Assembly (NCBI GenBank): GCA_027488375.1
Contig: JAIYBW010000004.1
Location: 186,001 to 250,000 of the forward strand
Length of the DNA stretch: 64,000 nt
DNA from: Pseudomonadota bacterium
GTDB lineage: Bacteria; Bdellovibrionota; Bacteriovoracia; Bacteriovoracales; Bacteriovoracaceae
Direction: 5' to 3'
Positions 45,104-54,450 of this stretch are shown here, in pieces (the stretch's first letter is position 1; every line of letters starts with the position of its first letter). Made by a program: the position numbers and the translations under genes. The notes beneath the pieces were generated by a model. It was given only the letters and a program-made list of their open reading frames with translations. It made no database searches and was not told the origin of the DNA.

Positions 45104-46723
45104 TTAAGATGCGTTTTCAAGAGTGTTCTTCGCTTGTTCAGTTGGTTCTATTTTTAGTTCTTCTCCATTTTTCTCATCAAGGAGTGGCATCAAAGTTTTG
45201 CTAATTTCTGGAATTGGCATCGCTTCAAGGTCGTCAGTCTTATTGAATTTGATTCTCACAGTTTTAGTCCCACGCTCATGCGGCACAATCATAATAGCCT
45301 CACCAACACCCAAATCTTTTTTGAAAATATTTGGGTGAACGGCAAACTCCTCAACATCACGGGCAGAAACATCACCGCTCTTATTTGTTCCTAAGATGTT
45401 CTTTTTCTGCCTTTCAGTGAACTTCGTGGTACTCAGAGTTCCGATCACTTTGGAAAAGTATTCAGCAGAATCAGGATCATTTCCTCTCATGAAGACTTTG
45501 ACATTGGCATTAGTTAAAATCGAATTTGCTACGGGATCTCCAAGAACCGTAATGTCACCCAGCGCTTGATGAGCAAAGACGATTCCGACATTCGCTGATC
45601 TTGATTTATTCAAGATCGTGACAAAACCCTCATAGAGGTATTCCGAGAAGTCATCTAGGAACACGCTAAAAAACTTTTTGTCTTCTCCTTGAGCAAGTCT
45701 ATGGCGATTAGCAACTGCTGCTTGTAAAGACTGAAGAACGAGTTTTCCCGTTGCCTTACCCAAGAATGGTGAAAGCAATACTGGCAATTGAAAGTAGACG
45801 ATTTGATTTGTCCTCAATGCCTCGTCAATCGTAATTGCGTTCTTTTCTGGGTTGAAGAGCTTCGCGTTTTCTCCAAAAGCAAAATGTCCTATGGCAGAAA
45901 GAAGGCCACTCGTTCTTTCCTCTCTGTCTTTTGGTTGCATCTCACAATAAGTCACATACCATCGCCGAACCTCAGGATCTTTTATTGCCTTTGCCATTTT
46001 CTCCATGACTCTGGGTCGAGAAATTGCCTGATAGAGTCGTTGAAAAGTTGGAATAGTATTCGAAGCTTCAAAAATCCGCATGACCTGATTCATGACTTCG
46101 TATTGAAGACTTCGATAATATGGGTTCTCAAAGTCAAAAGAGTTAAAGACTCTTTCTGTAATCTCTTCTGCTGTACCGCCAAGCAAAGGATTGAATTGGA
46201 ATGATTCATTTCTACGACTCAGGCTAAAGAGCTTAAAGTGTTCCTCACGCCCAGCAAGTTTTGTGTAAGACCAGAGTTTATCAATCAGAGAATTGTCGGC
46301 CTTTCCATCTATTAAAAGAAGACCTTTCCCCGAATAAATGTCCTGAATCGCCCAAGGAAGAATTACACTCTCAGTTTTACCCGCATTCGTCGTACCGATA
46401 ACTTGCGTGTGCATGGCCCGTTGCTTTGTCTTAACCCAAATTTCTTCCTTTTTATCCGTTATTCCACAGAAGACAGAATCATCTTCTTTGGCCGTGACAT
46501 ATTTCTCAAAAAGATTTTTATCTTTGATCTTTGCTAATTTATACCAGAGATAAATTCCAACCGGGATACCCACAATAAGAAGTAGACCAGCCAACAGAAA
46601 TTGATGACGGCGTACTTCAACCCAAGCCATGAACCATTCATGAAACTTTATGATGAAAACGAATCCTAGAATAGCAATGATGATTCTGTCGCTTCCTTGG
46701 AGTCCCTGACTTTCATCTGCCAT
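45104..46723 (-). CDS. Type IV coupling protein (VirD4/TraD-like ATPase)
   Basis: 539 residues. Two N-terminal spans (about 12-30 and 38-60) anchor it in the inner membrane. Walker A is IGTTNAGKTESVILP (about 108-122) and Walker B VFLDDFSEYL. The TraD/TraG region VGIVFAHQALGD lies after it. It is probably a hexameric motor that brings DNA to the secretion channel. The gene overlaps the VirB10-like gene by 11 bases in one operon. Confidence 0.9.
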   Translation of the reverse strand: MADESQGLQGSDRIIIAILGFVFIIKFHEWFMAWVEVRRHQFLLAGLLLIVGIPVGIYLWYKLAKIKDKNLFEKYVTAKEDDSVFCGITDKKEEIWVKTKQRAMHTQVIGTTNAGKTESVILPWAIQDIYSGKGLLLIDGKADNSLIDKLWSYTKLAGREEHFKLFSLSRRNESFQFNPLLGGTAEEITERVFNSFDFENPYYRSLQYEVMNQVMRIFEASNTIPTFQRLYQAISRPRVMEKMAKAIKDPEVRRWYVTYCEMQPKDREERTSGLLSAIGHFAFGENAKLFNPEKNAITIDEALRTNQIVYFQLPVLLSPFLGKATGKLVLQSLQAAVANRHRLAQGEDKKFFSVFLDDFSEYLYEGFVTILNKSRSANVGIVFAHQALGDITVLGDPVANSILTNANVKVFMRGNDPDSAEYFSKVIGTLSTTKFTERQKKNILGTNKSGDVSARDVEEFAVHPNIFKKDLGVGEAIMIVPHERGTKTVRIKFNKTDDLEAMPIPEISKTLMPLLDEKNGEELKIEPTEQAKNTLENAS

Positions 46724-47672
46724 AAATGGCCCCCGGATCTCGAAACATGAAAGGCTGATTTAAGACGGCGATAGTTTCAGCTCCGCCACTAAGTTCAATC
46801 CATTTGCGTTCCTTTTGCATATCTTCGCCCATGGCATTAGCTTGATCCGTTGCAGTCTGGGCGACAGCATTTCTCATTCCATTGACATGACCTCCTTGAT
46901 TCGCTCCAAATGCCCCTGTGTTCATCGAGCCAGAAGCATAAGCTCCAACAAATCGAGTGAGAGTTTGTCCGACAGCATTTTTCACGCCGTCTGAATGAAC
47001 TTTTCCGTTCACACCGACCTGCCCATCTCTTCCAATGCCAATAGCTGAGAATGGTCTTTCTCTTCCATCGGGTAAGATGAGTGAGCGCCAAGCAATTGAT
47101 GCTCGTTCTGACTCTTCATCAAAAGAAGCATCACCAAGAACTTTTGAACCAGATGGAATGGCAACTCCACTTTCAACAGAAACGTCGTTAGAGACAATCC
47201 CGACTACTGGCATCCCTTGGTTAGCAATAGTAGCTTTTTCCGTAAGTCGGATTGTGACCCTTGTTCCGGCAGACAGTTGAGTTCGAGTGTCCGATCCTCC
47301 ACGGCCCAAGATCATAGAGGAGTTCCGATCAGATGTTGAACTTCCACCACCAGATCCTATGGAAGAGCTTGGACGATAGAGGTAATCAAGTGATCCATGA
47401 ACTTGGCGAACATTCGCTTGTGACTCTTGAAGCTGTCTGATTGTTTCCTGGGTAGGATCATTCTCAGCTTCTTTAAACTGGGCGAGACTTCCTTTTTCAG
47501 CTTTTTCATGAAACGTATCCTGATCGGGCCGAGAAGAAGGCATAACGATGATGCCTAAAATAACGACTCCCACTAGGACAATTGCCCATGTTTGCACTTT
47601 AGACCAATTCACCTCACGCTTTGACGTAAAAGGCTTTGGCTCTTTGAGGAAGTAATTTTGAATTCCTGCCAT
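46713..47672 (-). CDS. VirB10/TrbI-like channel scaffold protein
   Basis: 319 residues from the ATG at 47672, which follows a perfect AAGGAGGT. One membrane span (about 25-43, ILVGVVILGIIVM-like) is followed by a periplasmic proline/serine-rich linker. The C-terminal VirB10 fold follows from about residue 130: TRVTIRLTEKATIANQG, GVAIPSGSKVLGDA and IAWRSLILPDGRERP. VirB10 spans both membranes in the secretion core complex. It is next to VirB9 as in other systems. Confidence 0.9.
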   Translation of the reverse strand: MAGIQNYFLKEPKPFTSKREVNWSKVQTWAIVLVGVVILGIIVMPSSRPDQDTFHEKAEKGSLAQFKEAENDPTQETIRQLQESQANVRQVHGSLDYLYRPSSSIGSGGGSSTSDRNSSMILGRGGSDTRTQLSAGTRVTIRLTEKATIANQGMPVVGIVSNDVSVESGVAIPSGSKVLGDASFDEESERASIAWRSLILPDGRERPFSAIGIGRDGQVGVNGKVHSDGVKNAVGQTLTRFVGAYASGSMNTGAFGANQGGHVNGMRNAVAQTATDQANAMGEDMQKERKWIELSGGAETIAVLNQPFMFRDPGAIYGR

Positions 47673-47686
47673 TTGCACCTCCTTTG

Positions 47687-48421
47687 CTACCGCTTCCATG
47701 AGGAAACCTTTTGAATGGTAAGATAAGAAGTTTTCGACTTTCTCACTTCAAGTCTCATTGGCTCAGATGTATTCAGATCGACTTCCCGAACTTGCAAAAC
47801 TCCTGAAACGACTCTTTGTTGAGAAACATCAAGGGACGACATAAAAAGATTATGAATAGGACGAGTTTCGCCATTCTGGGTGAGCCACAGCCATTCGGGT
47901 CTAAACATTTCTTTCTTTTTGGCAGAAACCGAAAATTCAACTAACAAAATACCGTCTTTAGTTCGTCCCAGTCGCCTTACATCAAGTTGAAGGTTTTCAT
48001 TACGAAGAGTGTTCTTAAAGTTTGTCCATTTGATTCCTGAATCGACGTTAGGATGTGAAACAGGTTTCACTTTTAGATTTTCTAGATAGACCACATAATC
48101 TGCAACAGCTTCGCCACCAGATACCAGCTCAACATTGAACCGCTTCCAATCGGTATAAATGTAAAGGTTGCTCTTGGCCCCATTTGATAAGGGTTTAATT
48201 GTGATTGCATTATCAAGATATTCAACTTTGAAGGATTCTTGATCGCCAACTACAACGCTATTGGGTCGATCTGGCACTTGGATAATTGTCGCTATACCGA
48301 TGCTAGTCCTAACGGTAACAATCTGATCGCCTCGAACTGGAACCCGACGTACACGCTCAGTCGCGTTTGAATTGAATGCCAGAAATGAAAATGCAAGAAG
48401 TGTTAAAAGTTTTGATTTCAT
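47687..48421 (-). CDS. VirB9/TrbG-like core complex protein
   Basis: 244 residues. Signal peptide to about residue 20 (FSFLAFNSNA). The N-terminal domain contains VRTSIGIATIIQVPDRPN and the C-terminal domain LLVEFSVSAKKK and RPIHNLFMSSLDVSQQR, typical of CagX/VirB9 proteins. It pairs with VirB10 and a VirB7-type lipoprotein in the outer-membrane ring. The gene lies between the VirB8-like and VirB10-like genes, in canonical order. Confidence 0.85.
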   Translation of the reverse strand: MKSKLLTLLAFSFLAFNSNATERVRRVPVRGDQIVTVRTSIGIATIIQVPDRPNSVVVGDQESFKVEYLDNAITIKPLSNGAKSNLYIYTDWKRFNVELVSGGEAVADYVVYLENLKVKPVSHPNVDSGIKWTNFKNTLRNENLQLDVRRLGRTKDGILLVEFSVSAKKKEMFRPEWLWLTQNGETRPIHNLFMSSLDVSQQRVVSGVLQVREVDLNTSEPMRLEVRKSKTSYLTIQKVSSWKR

Positions 48422-48482
48422 GACTCTCCCGTGTTTTGCTAATTTGGGGAATCAAATGGAATCGCAATTATTATTTGTAAAT

Positions 48483-49073
48483 CTATTCTTCTCGTTCTTT
48501 TGAAATGTAGAGTCCCCACGGATTATTTTGAGTCCTTGGACCTGATTCAAAAGTGAGTTCCAATTTCAAATTACCTGCCGCTTTCAGACCTTGGATTGAA
48601 GTCACTCGATCACCTGTAATAAGTGCGGTTCCTTTATTAAGGTCAATTTCAATTTTTTCTGGATAGACCTTTTGAGAAACAATTTTATCCTTAGAAAACT
48701 TGGCCACATTACCTACGGCCCCTTGAAAAGCTTTGAGAGCTTGAGGAGTAATAAATTCCTCCGACTCTTTGAGCTTCTTGATTACGCTTTCAGGTTCCCA
48801 TTGATAGCGTTTTTCAAGATAGCGCTTGATTCCTTCTCGAACTTGATCTTCAGCTTTAGGAAGGGCAGCTCTTCCTATTGTCTTCCCATCACCGCCTAGA
48901 GTAATGACCATTGGCTCTTTGGTCGCCAAAACAAAAACGGCAACTGTAAGAATGAAGGCCAGAATAAGTTCAGCGAAGACAAAAACCTTGAGAAATTGGT
49001 TCGAGTGCATCAGTTCTGCCATCATCTTGGGAAGAGAAGGCATTTTAAGATTCATTGTTTTTTCTTCTTGCAT
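48483..49073 (-). CDS. VirB8/TraE-like protein
   Basis: 196 residues, ATG after AAGGAG. The short cytoplasmic N-terminus leads into one span (VFVFAELILAFILTVAVFVL), then a periplasmic domain of about 140 residues with VREGIKRYLEKRYQW, as in TraE-like proteins of the VirB8 superfamily. VirB8 nucleates assembly in the inner membrane. The size agrees with TraE (about 190). The gene lies between the VirB6-like and VirB9-like genes. Confidence 0.8.
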   Translation of the reverse strand: MQEEKTMNLKMPSLPKMMAELMHSNQFLKVFVFAELILAFILTVAVFVLATKEPMVITLGGDGKTIGRAALPKAEDQVREGIKRYLEKRYQWEPESVIKKLKESEEFITPQALKAFQGAVGNVAKFSKDKIVSQKVYPEKIEIDLNKGTALITGDRVTSIQGLKAAGNLKLELTFESGPRTQNNPWGLYISKEREE

Positions 49074-49084
49074 GAGAAAACTCC

Positions 49085-49972
49085 TTACCTGCTGGAACGG
49101 TTGTGATTACTATTCGGTTTAAAAGATTTATCAAACTGTTTATTCACAAAGTCTTTTGGATCGCTGATAAACGACCTTGAGGTTCTAAGTGAGGATGCCG
49201 CTTTCGCAGGAGCTGATGCCATAGCTGCTACTGCGGCAGCTCCGAGACTGGAAGACATTGACTGGAGGCCACTGCCTACAATGGATTTCACCATCATAGG
49301 AGTCATAAGCATGGCGCAAGCGATAACGAAATTCATGACGATTAAAACAAGATAATTACCTTCGGCCCTATAAGCATCACCTAAAGAAAGTGCTGTCAGC
49401 ATGGCCCCCAAGATTGCCCATACGATCTTCCAGCAAGCGACCTCGATCATTCCTTTGAAAAGATTCTTCGTTATTTGCTGAGTCCCTTCAAAAAGATTAA
49501 AAAGAAGTAGCAATGGTGCGGAAACCATAAAGAAAATCCAAAAGAAATGGTACATAGCTATGGTTAAGTACCGAGCGATATACAACACGAGATAACTTAA
49601 GAAAGAAAGTGTCGCAATAATCAGATCATTAAACTGCAAGAGCATACTGCTTACTGATAGCGTGTATCCTTCCGACTTTTCTTCTGCCATCCGAATCATC
49701 GTGTCTAAACTATTAACCTTATCAATCCTTTCTGTAATTCCATCGGCCACATAAAGAATTGCCTTACTAATATCAGGAAACGCCACTAAGAGTATGGTTG
49801 CTATGACTGTCCTCTTAATGATGTCGATGAACTCAGGACTTCCCGTCGGACTTTTGAACCATGCTATTACCACAGCGAGAGAAAAGAACACCGGCAGCAT
49901 TAGGTAATACATATTCACGAACTCTTGATGAAGGTCACGCATAAGAGATCCCAATAGTGCAAAGTCAGGCAT
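49085..49972 (-). CDS. VirB6/TrbL-like polytopic membrane protein
   Basis: 295 residues, ATG after GGGAGG. About six spans lie between residues 18 and 235, followed by an alanine-rich loop (SSLGAAAVAAMASAPAKAA) and a polar tail ending in basic and asparagine residues. VirB6/TrbL proteins form part of the inner-membrane channel. The size and place between VirB5 and VirB8 support the call. Sequence motifs are weak in this family, so the identification rests largely on topology and synteny. Confidence 0.8.
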   Translation of the reverse strand: MPDFALLGSLMRDLHQEFVNMYYLMLPVFFSLAVVIAWFKSPTGSPEFIDIIKRTVIATILLVAFPDISKAILYVADGITERIDKVNSLDTMIRMAEEKSEGYTLSVSSMLLQFNDLIIATLSFLSYLVLYIARYLTIAMYHFFWIFFMVSAPLLLLFNLFEGTQQITKNLFKGMIEVACWKIVWAILGAMLTALSLGDAYRAEGNYLVLIVMNFVIACAMLMTPMMVKSIVGSGLQSMSSSLGAAAVAAMASAPAKAASSLRTSRSFISDPKDFVNKQFDKSFKPNSNHNRSSR

Positions 49973-49974
49973 AA

Positions 49975-50685
49975 TTACCTCCCTGAACCAACTCCAAGAG
50001 GACTTAAGTTCGTTTCCCTCGGAAGACCACCTAGAGCACTAGAAAGTCCTTCGTATTGGGTTTTGAACTGAGACGCCTGGAGTTTTTCTTTTCTATTAGA
50101 GAGGGCCATGTTTTGCCCCATCATTTTGAGCATCATCGAATTTGTTCTTAGAACTTGTGTGGTAACACCGATTAACACCGCTAGAGACTGATTGGTAAGC
50201 TTTGCTGCCCCTTGAGGGTTGGTCGATTGAGAGTGTGCAATTATTCTTTTAGTTTCTTCATCAACACTATCAGCATACTGAAACAGAGTACCATTCATAG
50301 CGATGCTTTCAGAAACAGATCGGTCTTGTGACTCTTGAAGCCGATACTCACTTGTCTGAGGAATGGCGCCGTACAATTCTTCTATCGCTCGTTGCACTTG
50401 TTCCGCTGTTTCGAGACTTCCAAAAATCCCAGGATTGTACTTTGGATTAATGATATGAATAATCCTAAGTCCATCTCGGATTCCTCGATTGATGTCTCTC
50501 ATTAGCGTAAGAGTGTCCTTTCCTGTGCCAACGATTTGTCGAAGCTCATAGAGCTGTTGAATTGACTGGGCCAGGATTTTTAACAGTACTACAACATCTC
50601 CTCCCCACATATCAGCCTTCGCAGGCTTGGGAAGAAGCAAACTAAAACAAAGAAAGATCGTAAGGATTCTTTTCTTTATGGTCAT
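49975..50685 (-). CDS. VirB5/TrbJ-like exported protein
   Basis: 236 residues. Signal peptide to about residue 24 (FLCFSLLLPKPAKA). The mature protein is alpha-helical: LAQSIQQLYELRQIVGTGKD, TLMRDINRGIRDGL and a C-terminal KEKLQASQFKTQYEG. TrbJ/VirB5 proteins are minor pilus components or tip adhesins. Its start overlaps the VirB4-like stop as ATGA, and the VirB6-like gene starts two bases after its stop. Confidence 0.8.
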   Translation of the reverse strand: MTIKKRILTIFLCFSLLLPKPAKADMWGGDVVVLLKILAQSIQQLYELRQIVGTGKDTLTLMRDINRGIRDGLRIIHIINPKYNPGIFGSLETAEQVQRAIEELYGAIPQTSEYRLQESQDRSVSESIAMNGTLFQYADSVDEETKRIIAHSQSTNPQGAAKLTNQSLAVLIGVTTQVLRTNSMMLKMMGQNMALSNRKEKLQASQFKTQYEGLSSALGGLPRETNLSPLGVGSGR

Positions 50686-53189
50686 TCTGCTCTCCCTTGA
50701 GAAATCCCGTTAGGGTGAGTTCTAGCAGCCTCTTCAATCGCCTGAACGAGAGACATTCCTTTATCCCGAAGCTCTTGAATGTAGCGATTGTCCGAAGCAT
50801 CCGAAGTTGAGAGCCAATATTCAAAAGGGCTTGGATAAATTCGTATGACTTGACGATGGTCTCCCTCGATCATAAAACCTTCAGCGAATTCACCTTTACG
50901 TTGTTCAAGTGAGAAGACTAGATTCAATTCCTGCGAATTAAGCTTGAGAGCTTTCTTGAGGATTTCTGAATCACCACGTTGAAGCAGGATAAATTTCGTT
51001 GCCGTATTGTTCATGATTGCAGACCCAATGGGACTATCGACAATCTCTTCAACCCCTTGAGTAATGAAGGTGATCCCTGAACCCGTTTTACGGAGGGTTC
51101 GAGCGCAATACTCCATGAATCCAGCAGCTGCATTGGATTTCAAAAGCTGCCAAGCCTCATCTAGAATGATGCGTTTTTTGTTCACTTTATCTTGCTCCAC
51201 CTGAGTCAGAATGAAATCAGTGAGAATCAAAATCATCACGCTTTGAAGATCTGGATAGCTCGATAGACCTTTTAGATCAAAGGTACAGATTGGAGCATCG
51301 GTTCTAAGTGACCCTTTACCATCAAGCAATTTTCCGTAAGGGCGATTTCCTGTCCACATAAAAAGAATCTTAGAAATATCAACCATCGTGGATTCTTTAC
51401 ACTTAGCAAGCTTCTCAGTGAGTTCACTGAGAACGGGAATCTCATTAGTCTTACGTTTTTCCTCATATAGCTCAATGACTGCCTTCTCCAAAAGCACACG
51501 GTCAAGCTTAGAAAGTTTTAGCTTATCATCTTCCACAATCATGCTCTCTATAACCGCAAGGAGTGACTTGAGTTTCTGATTACTTGGTCCTTGAGATGGA
51601 TCAGGTATATCAAACGGATTTAACCTGTATTGATCAGACAAATCCATTTCAAGATACTGTCCTCCTAAGGCTTCGGTAAGTTTCTTATAAGAGCCTCCAA
51701 TGTCGATAATGAACACACGAAGCCCACGAGCAAGTTCTTGAACGAGGATGCAGTTGTTCAAAAAACTTTTTCCTGCACCCGAAGATCCTGTAACCAACGC
51801 ATTGTAGTTAGTCAGTTTGGGATCAAAAGGGTTGAAGCTTACAAGCCCATTGAGCCGGTTTCTAAAAATTACCGCCGGATCATCGTCTCCTTCACGCGGC
51901 CCATAGAGTGGGATGAAATCGACCAAGTTATTCGTCTTAAACTTTTTCGCCCTCTCAAGTTTTACAGGCGCACCTGGAAGATTACCTTTAAAAATCTTCC
52001 AAGAGCCGACTGTTTCCTCAAGACCTTCAGCTCCATTCATCGAGCGGAAACGAGAAAGAACCTCTCGCACTTGCCGATTAAGCTTTTTGTTGCCTTCTTC
52101 TGTTGCAGGAGCGCGAAGAGCGATACTCAATTGGGCAGCATAAATTCGCTGCCCTGAACTCAAAAGTTCACGGATGAGTTCTTCAGTAGAGCTGAGTTTG
52201 GTTTCACTCTCAAGGTCACTGGCCTTGTTACCGGAAGTAACAGCAAGTGAGTGGGCCATTTTTCTTTTTTGTTGAAGTTTTGCCATCTCGTCGGCCTGAC
52301 TTGGTACTTCAAAGGAAAGCATCAGATCGTAGTGAAATGGCATTCGCAAAAATGTAGAAAGCTGTCCTGCAAAGGTCACTTCTGGAAGTGTCTTGAGTGT
52401 GACAACCCTGTGATGATTGGAATCAAGGGTAAATTGTTCAAAACCTAAAATCAGATCACCAAAGACCAGCTGGCCCCGTGGTGATTGTTCCGCAAGCCAT
52501 TCCATTGCCTCCAATGTCTCCTGCTCAAGGTTGTCCTCCTTGGGAGTTACTATCTTCGGCGTAGGTTCAGTTTTAGAGCGCTTGGGATTGAGACACCCAT
52601 AGATATGTCTCTGAATCGCTTGCACTTCTAAAAGTGTCGCTTTAAGACCTATAGAGGCAAAAGAAGAAATCAATGTGTCTACGTTCTGAGAGAGAAGTTC
52701 CAAGCTCTCCTCATAAGATCGAGTCACACTATCTGAGAAGTCTTCTTGCTTCTTGAGGAAGCTTAACTTCTTGCTGCCTACCATCTGAGTGCGTAGGTAG
52801 ATTAGAAGCTGAGGACGATAGAGTTCTTCTAAATCCTGTGCCTCTTTAAGTTTCTTTTCACGAAAGTCAGCAATACTTGCCACTAAAGGATGAATTGCTG
52901 AAGTTTTGCTATCCGAATGCTTTTGGATGAGTTCTGAAAAGTCTGACCCCACTGAAAGACAGAATTGCACTGAAGTGTTTTCAGAAATAGAGTTTAAAAC
53001 TCCGCGAAGCCTTAGAGCAAGTTGATTGACTTCGCTATCATCGAAGCATTCAATGTCGAGAAGCGAAAGTCTGATTCCGCTCACTAGAGAACCGTCATTC
53101 AGAATCAAATGTGGCCTTGGAGTATTTAAAAACTCCCAATAAGGCAATTCTTCTGAAAGTGATGCTTCACTGTTTTTCTTTTGAAACAT
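50682..53189 (-). CDS. VirB4/TraC-like secretion ATPase
   Basis: 835 residues, normal for VirB4. The N-terminal half (to about 430) is the family-specific domain. The ATPase half begins with NALVTGSSGAGKSFLNN (Walker A, about 480), followed by RVFIIDIGGSYKKL and the Walker B IILDEAWQLL, then the arginine/ITQGVEE segment. VirB4 drives pilus biogenesis and substrate transfer at the inner membrane. It overlaps the VirB3-like gene by 23 bases. No VirB11 gene is present, so this and the coupling protein are the only visible motors. Confidence 0.92.
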   Translation of the reverse strand: MFQKKNSEASLSEELPYWEFLNTPRPHLILNDGSLVSGIRLSLLDIECFDDSEVNQLALRLRGVLNSISENTSVQFCLSVGSDFSELIQKHSDSKTSAIHPLVASIADFREKKLKEAQDLEELYRPQLLIYLRTQMVGSKKLSFLKKQEDFSDSVTRSYEESLELLSQNVDTLISSFASIGLKATLLEVQAIQRHIYGCLNPKRSKTEPTPKIVTPKEDNLEQETLEAMEWLAEQSPRGQLVFGDLILGFEQFTLDSNHHRVVTLKTLPEVTFAGQLSTFLRMPFHYDLMLSFEVPSQADEMAKLQQKRKMAHSLAVTSGNKASDLESETKLSSTEELIRELLSSGQRIYAAQLSIALRAPATEEGNKKLNRQVREVLSRFRSMNGAEGLEETVGSWKIFKGNLPGAPVKLERAKKFKTNNLVDFIPLYGPREGDDDPAVIFRNRLNGLVSFNPFDPKLTNYNALVTGSSGAGKSFLNNCILVQELARGLRVFIIDIGGSYKKLTEALGGQYLEMDLSDQYRLNPFDIPDPSQGPSNQKLKSLLAVIESMIVEDDKLKLSKLDRVLLEKAVIELYEEKRKTNEIPVLSELTEKLAKCKESTMVDISKILFMWTGNRPYGKLLDGKGSLRTDAPICTFDLKGLSSYPDLQSVMILILTDFILTQVEQDKVNKKRIILDEAWQLLKSNAAAGFMEYCARTLRKTGSGITFITQGVEEIVDSPIGSAIMNNTATKFILLQRGDSEILKKALKLNSQELNLVFSLEQRKGEFAEGFMIEGDHRQVIRIYPSPFEYWLSTSDASDNRYIQELRDKGMSLVQAIEEAARTHPNGISQGRAE

Positions 53190-53508
53190 TTTTCACCTGT
53201 CCTTTAAATTTGCGATAAAGGCAATCAACTGCTCCTGCTGCGTAGTAAGCAGGACGAATTAAAAATTCGCCTAGATGTTGGATATAATTATCTGGACGAC
53301 CTTTCTTAGCGAAGTGAAGGAACAACGCTAGGCCAATCGTTGTTCCCCACACCAAGATATAACGAAAGGAAGTCCCACCAAATACCAAGTTAGTGATCGC
53401 AAGATTGAAGAAGATGAGAAGAAGATCTGGGAGTTCATACCCAAAGAGCTTACTTTTCATTTCAAGTGCGCGTGGCACTCGCGTAGTAATGAGTCCTTCG
53501 TCTTCCAT
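53167..53508 (-). CDS. VirB3/TraL-like protein
   Basis: 113 residues. The soluble start (EDEGLITTRVPRALEMKSKL) is followed by two spans (about 28-45 and 50-68, LLLIFFNLAITNLVFG and YILVWGTTIGLALFL), then a basic C-terminus. VirB3/TraL proteins are small membrane partners of VirB4 with this layout and are usually encoded directly upstream of it, as here. The call is mainly topology and synteny. Confidence 0.8.
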   Translation of the reverse strand: MEDEGLITTRVPRALEMKSKLFGYELPDLLLIFFNLAITNLVFGGTSFRYILVWGTTIGLALFLHFAKKGRPDNYIQHLGEFLIRPAYYAAGAVDCLYRKFKGQVKNVSKEKQ

Positions 53509-53519
53509 TCTTCACCCCA

Positions 53520-53807
53520 CTAGCGAACAGTTTGAGAGATAAAGTCCACAATACCTTGTGCTCCAAAACCAATCATGCAACCGATGATGGCGTATGCAAT
53601 GTGCTGTTTAGCGTTTGGATTTCCTGTGAAGAAAGAAATCCCAGCAATCGCAATTCCAATCACTGACAGCAAAGGCAGGATGACTCCAGTTAGCTTGGTT
53701 TTGATTCCCATCAAACTGGACTCAAGGCCGGCATGAGCAAGTTCTGGACAAAAAAGTCCTACTGTGGCGACAAGTGCCACACAGAGAGCAAGTGAATTTC
53801 TATTCAT
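53520..53807 (-). CDS. VirB2/TrbC-like pilin
   Basis: 95 residues, ATG after AGGGGAA. A signal peptide (about 1-26, VGLFCPELAHAG) is followed by two hydrophobic helices (about 38-58 and 68-87, GVILPLLSVIGIAIAGIS and HIAYAIIGCMIGFGAQGIV) joined by a short polar loop. This is the form of VirB2 pilin precursors, which build the pilus. It lies between the VirB3-like gene and an unknown gene in the transfer operon. Confidence 0.85.
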   Translation of the reverse strand: MNRNSLALCVALVATVGLFCPELAHAGLESSLMGIKTKLTGVILPLLSVIGIAIAGISFFTGNPNAKQHIAYAIIGCMIGFGAQGIVDFISQTVR

Positions 53808-53851
53808 TGATTCCCCTAAAAAGGTTTTATAAAAAAAGACAGTGTCAGACC

Positions 53852-54262
53852 TTACGCGGCCATAGGCTCAATAAATTGGTTCTTACGAGGATGCGAAGAC
53901 TCCTCAGGATAAATGTTCATAAAAATTTTCTTATCTAACAGATCGAAGTTGAGTTCAAAAAAACTTTGTGAGGCATCGGCCTTAGCATTGCCCACAATAT
54001 TCCAGAAAAACTTATTTTTGGAATTTGGAGTTTTATTCGCCTCTCTAGTCATGATGAAATATCGAGTAGGATCATCTTGTGATGGCATGAGAAAGAATTT
54101 TTCGTTTAAAAAGGTCCATAAGCGAAGCGTGTAGATGGTTTGTCCTTCGTGGAGGTAGGCCATCCCGACAGTTTTCTTTTGTGCCATCTGATCTTTTGTA
54201 TAAACCTGAAATCTAAAAAAAGCAGGAATGGTCTCAGCAAGAACTTCTTTCAATGACTTCAT
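53852..54262 (-). CDS. Unknown cytoplasmic protein in transfer operon
   Basis: 136 residues, ATG after AAGGAG. No signal or membrane span. It is rich in aromatic residues and beta-strands (GMAYLHEGQTIYTLRLWTFL, FWNIVGNAKADAS, FELNFDLLDKKIFMNIYPE). No family was recognised. Its position early in the operon, between the VirB7-like lipoprotein and pilin genes, suggests a transfer-related or regulatory role. Confidence 0.6.
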   Translation of the reverse strand: MKSLKEVLAETIPAFFRFQVYTKDQMAQKKTVGMAYLHEGQTIYTLRLWTFLNEKFFLMPSQDDPTRYFIMTREANKTPNSKNKFFWNIVGNAKADASQSFFELNFDLLDKKIFMNIYPEESSHPRKNQFIEPMAA

Positions 54263-54306
54263 TAAAACTCCTTTTCCATTATGAAACTGTCGAGGCTCTA
54301 CCTGAT

Positions 54307-54438
54307 CTATCTACGATCAATGTTACGAGCAGTGAATTTTTCAGAAGCATTAATTTTTGCTTCATCGACAACTCTTCCTGGGCTACTACAACCCACAAAG
54401 AAAAGTGACATGGCCAAAAAAGCGAGTTCGAATTTCAT
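54307..54438 (-). CDS. VirB7-like small lipoprotein
   Basis: 43 residues, too small for most gene finders. The lipobox is clear: MKFELAFLAMSLFFVGCSS with Cys17, followed by only 26 mature residues (SPGRVVDEAKINASEKFTAR). The start follows an AGGAGT site. VirB7 proteins are short lipoproteins that link VirB9 to the outer membrane. The size, lipobox and place at the head of the virB operon all agree. No sequence-family match can be claimed. Confidence 0.65.
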   Translation of the reverse strand: MKFELAFLAMSLFFVGCSSPGRVVDEAKINASEKFTARNIDRR

Positions 54439-54450
54439 AAATACTCCTGT

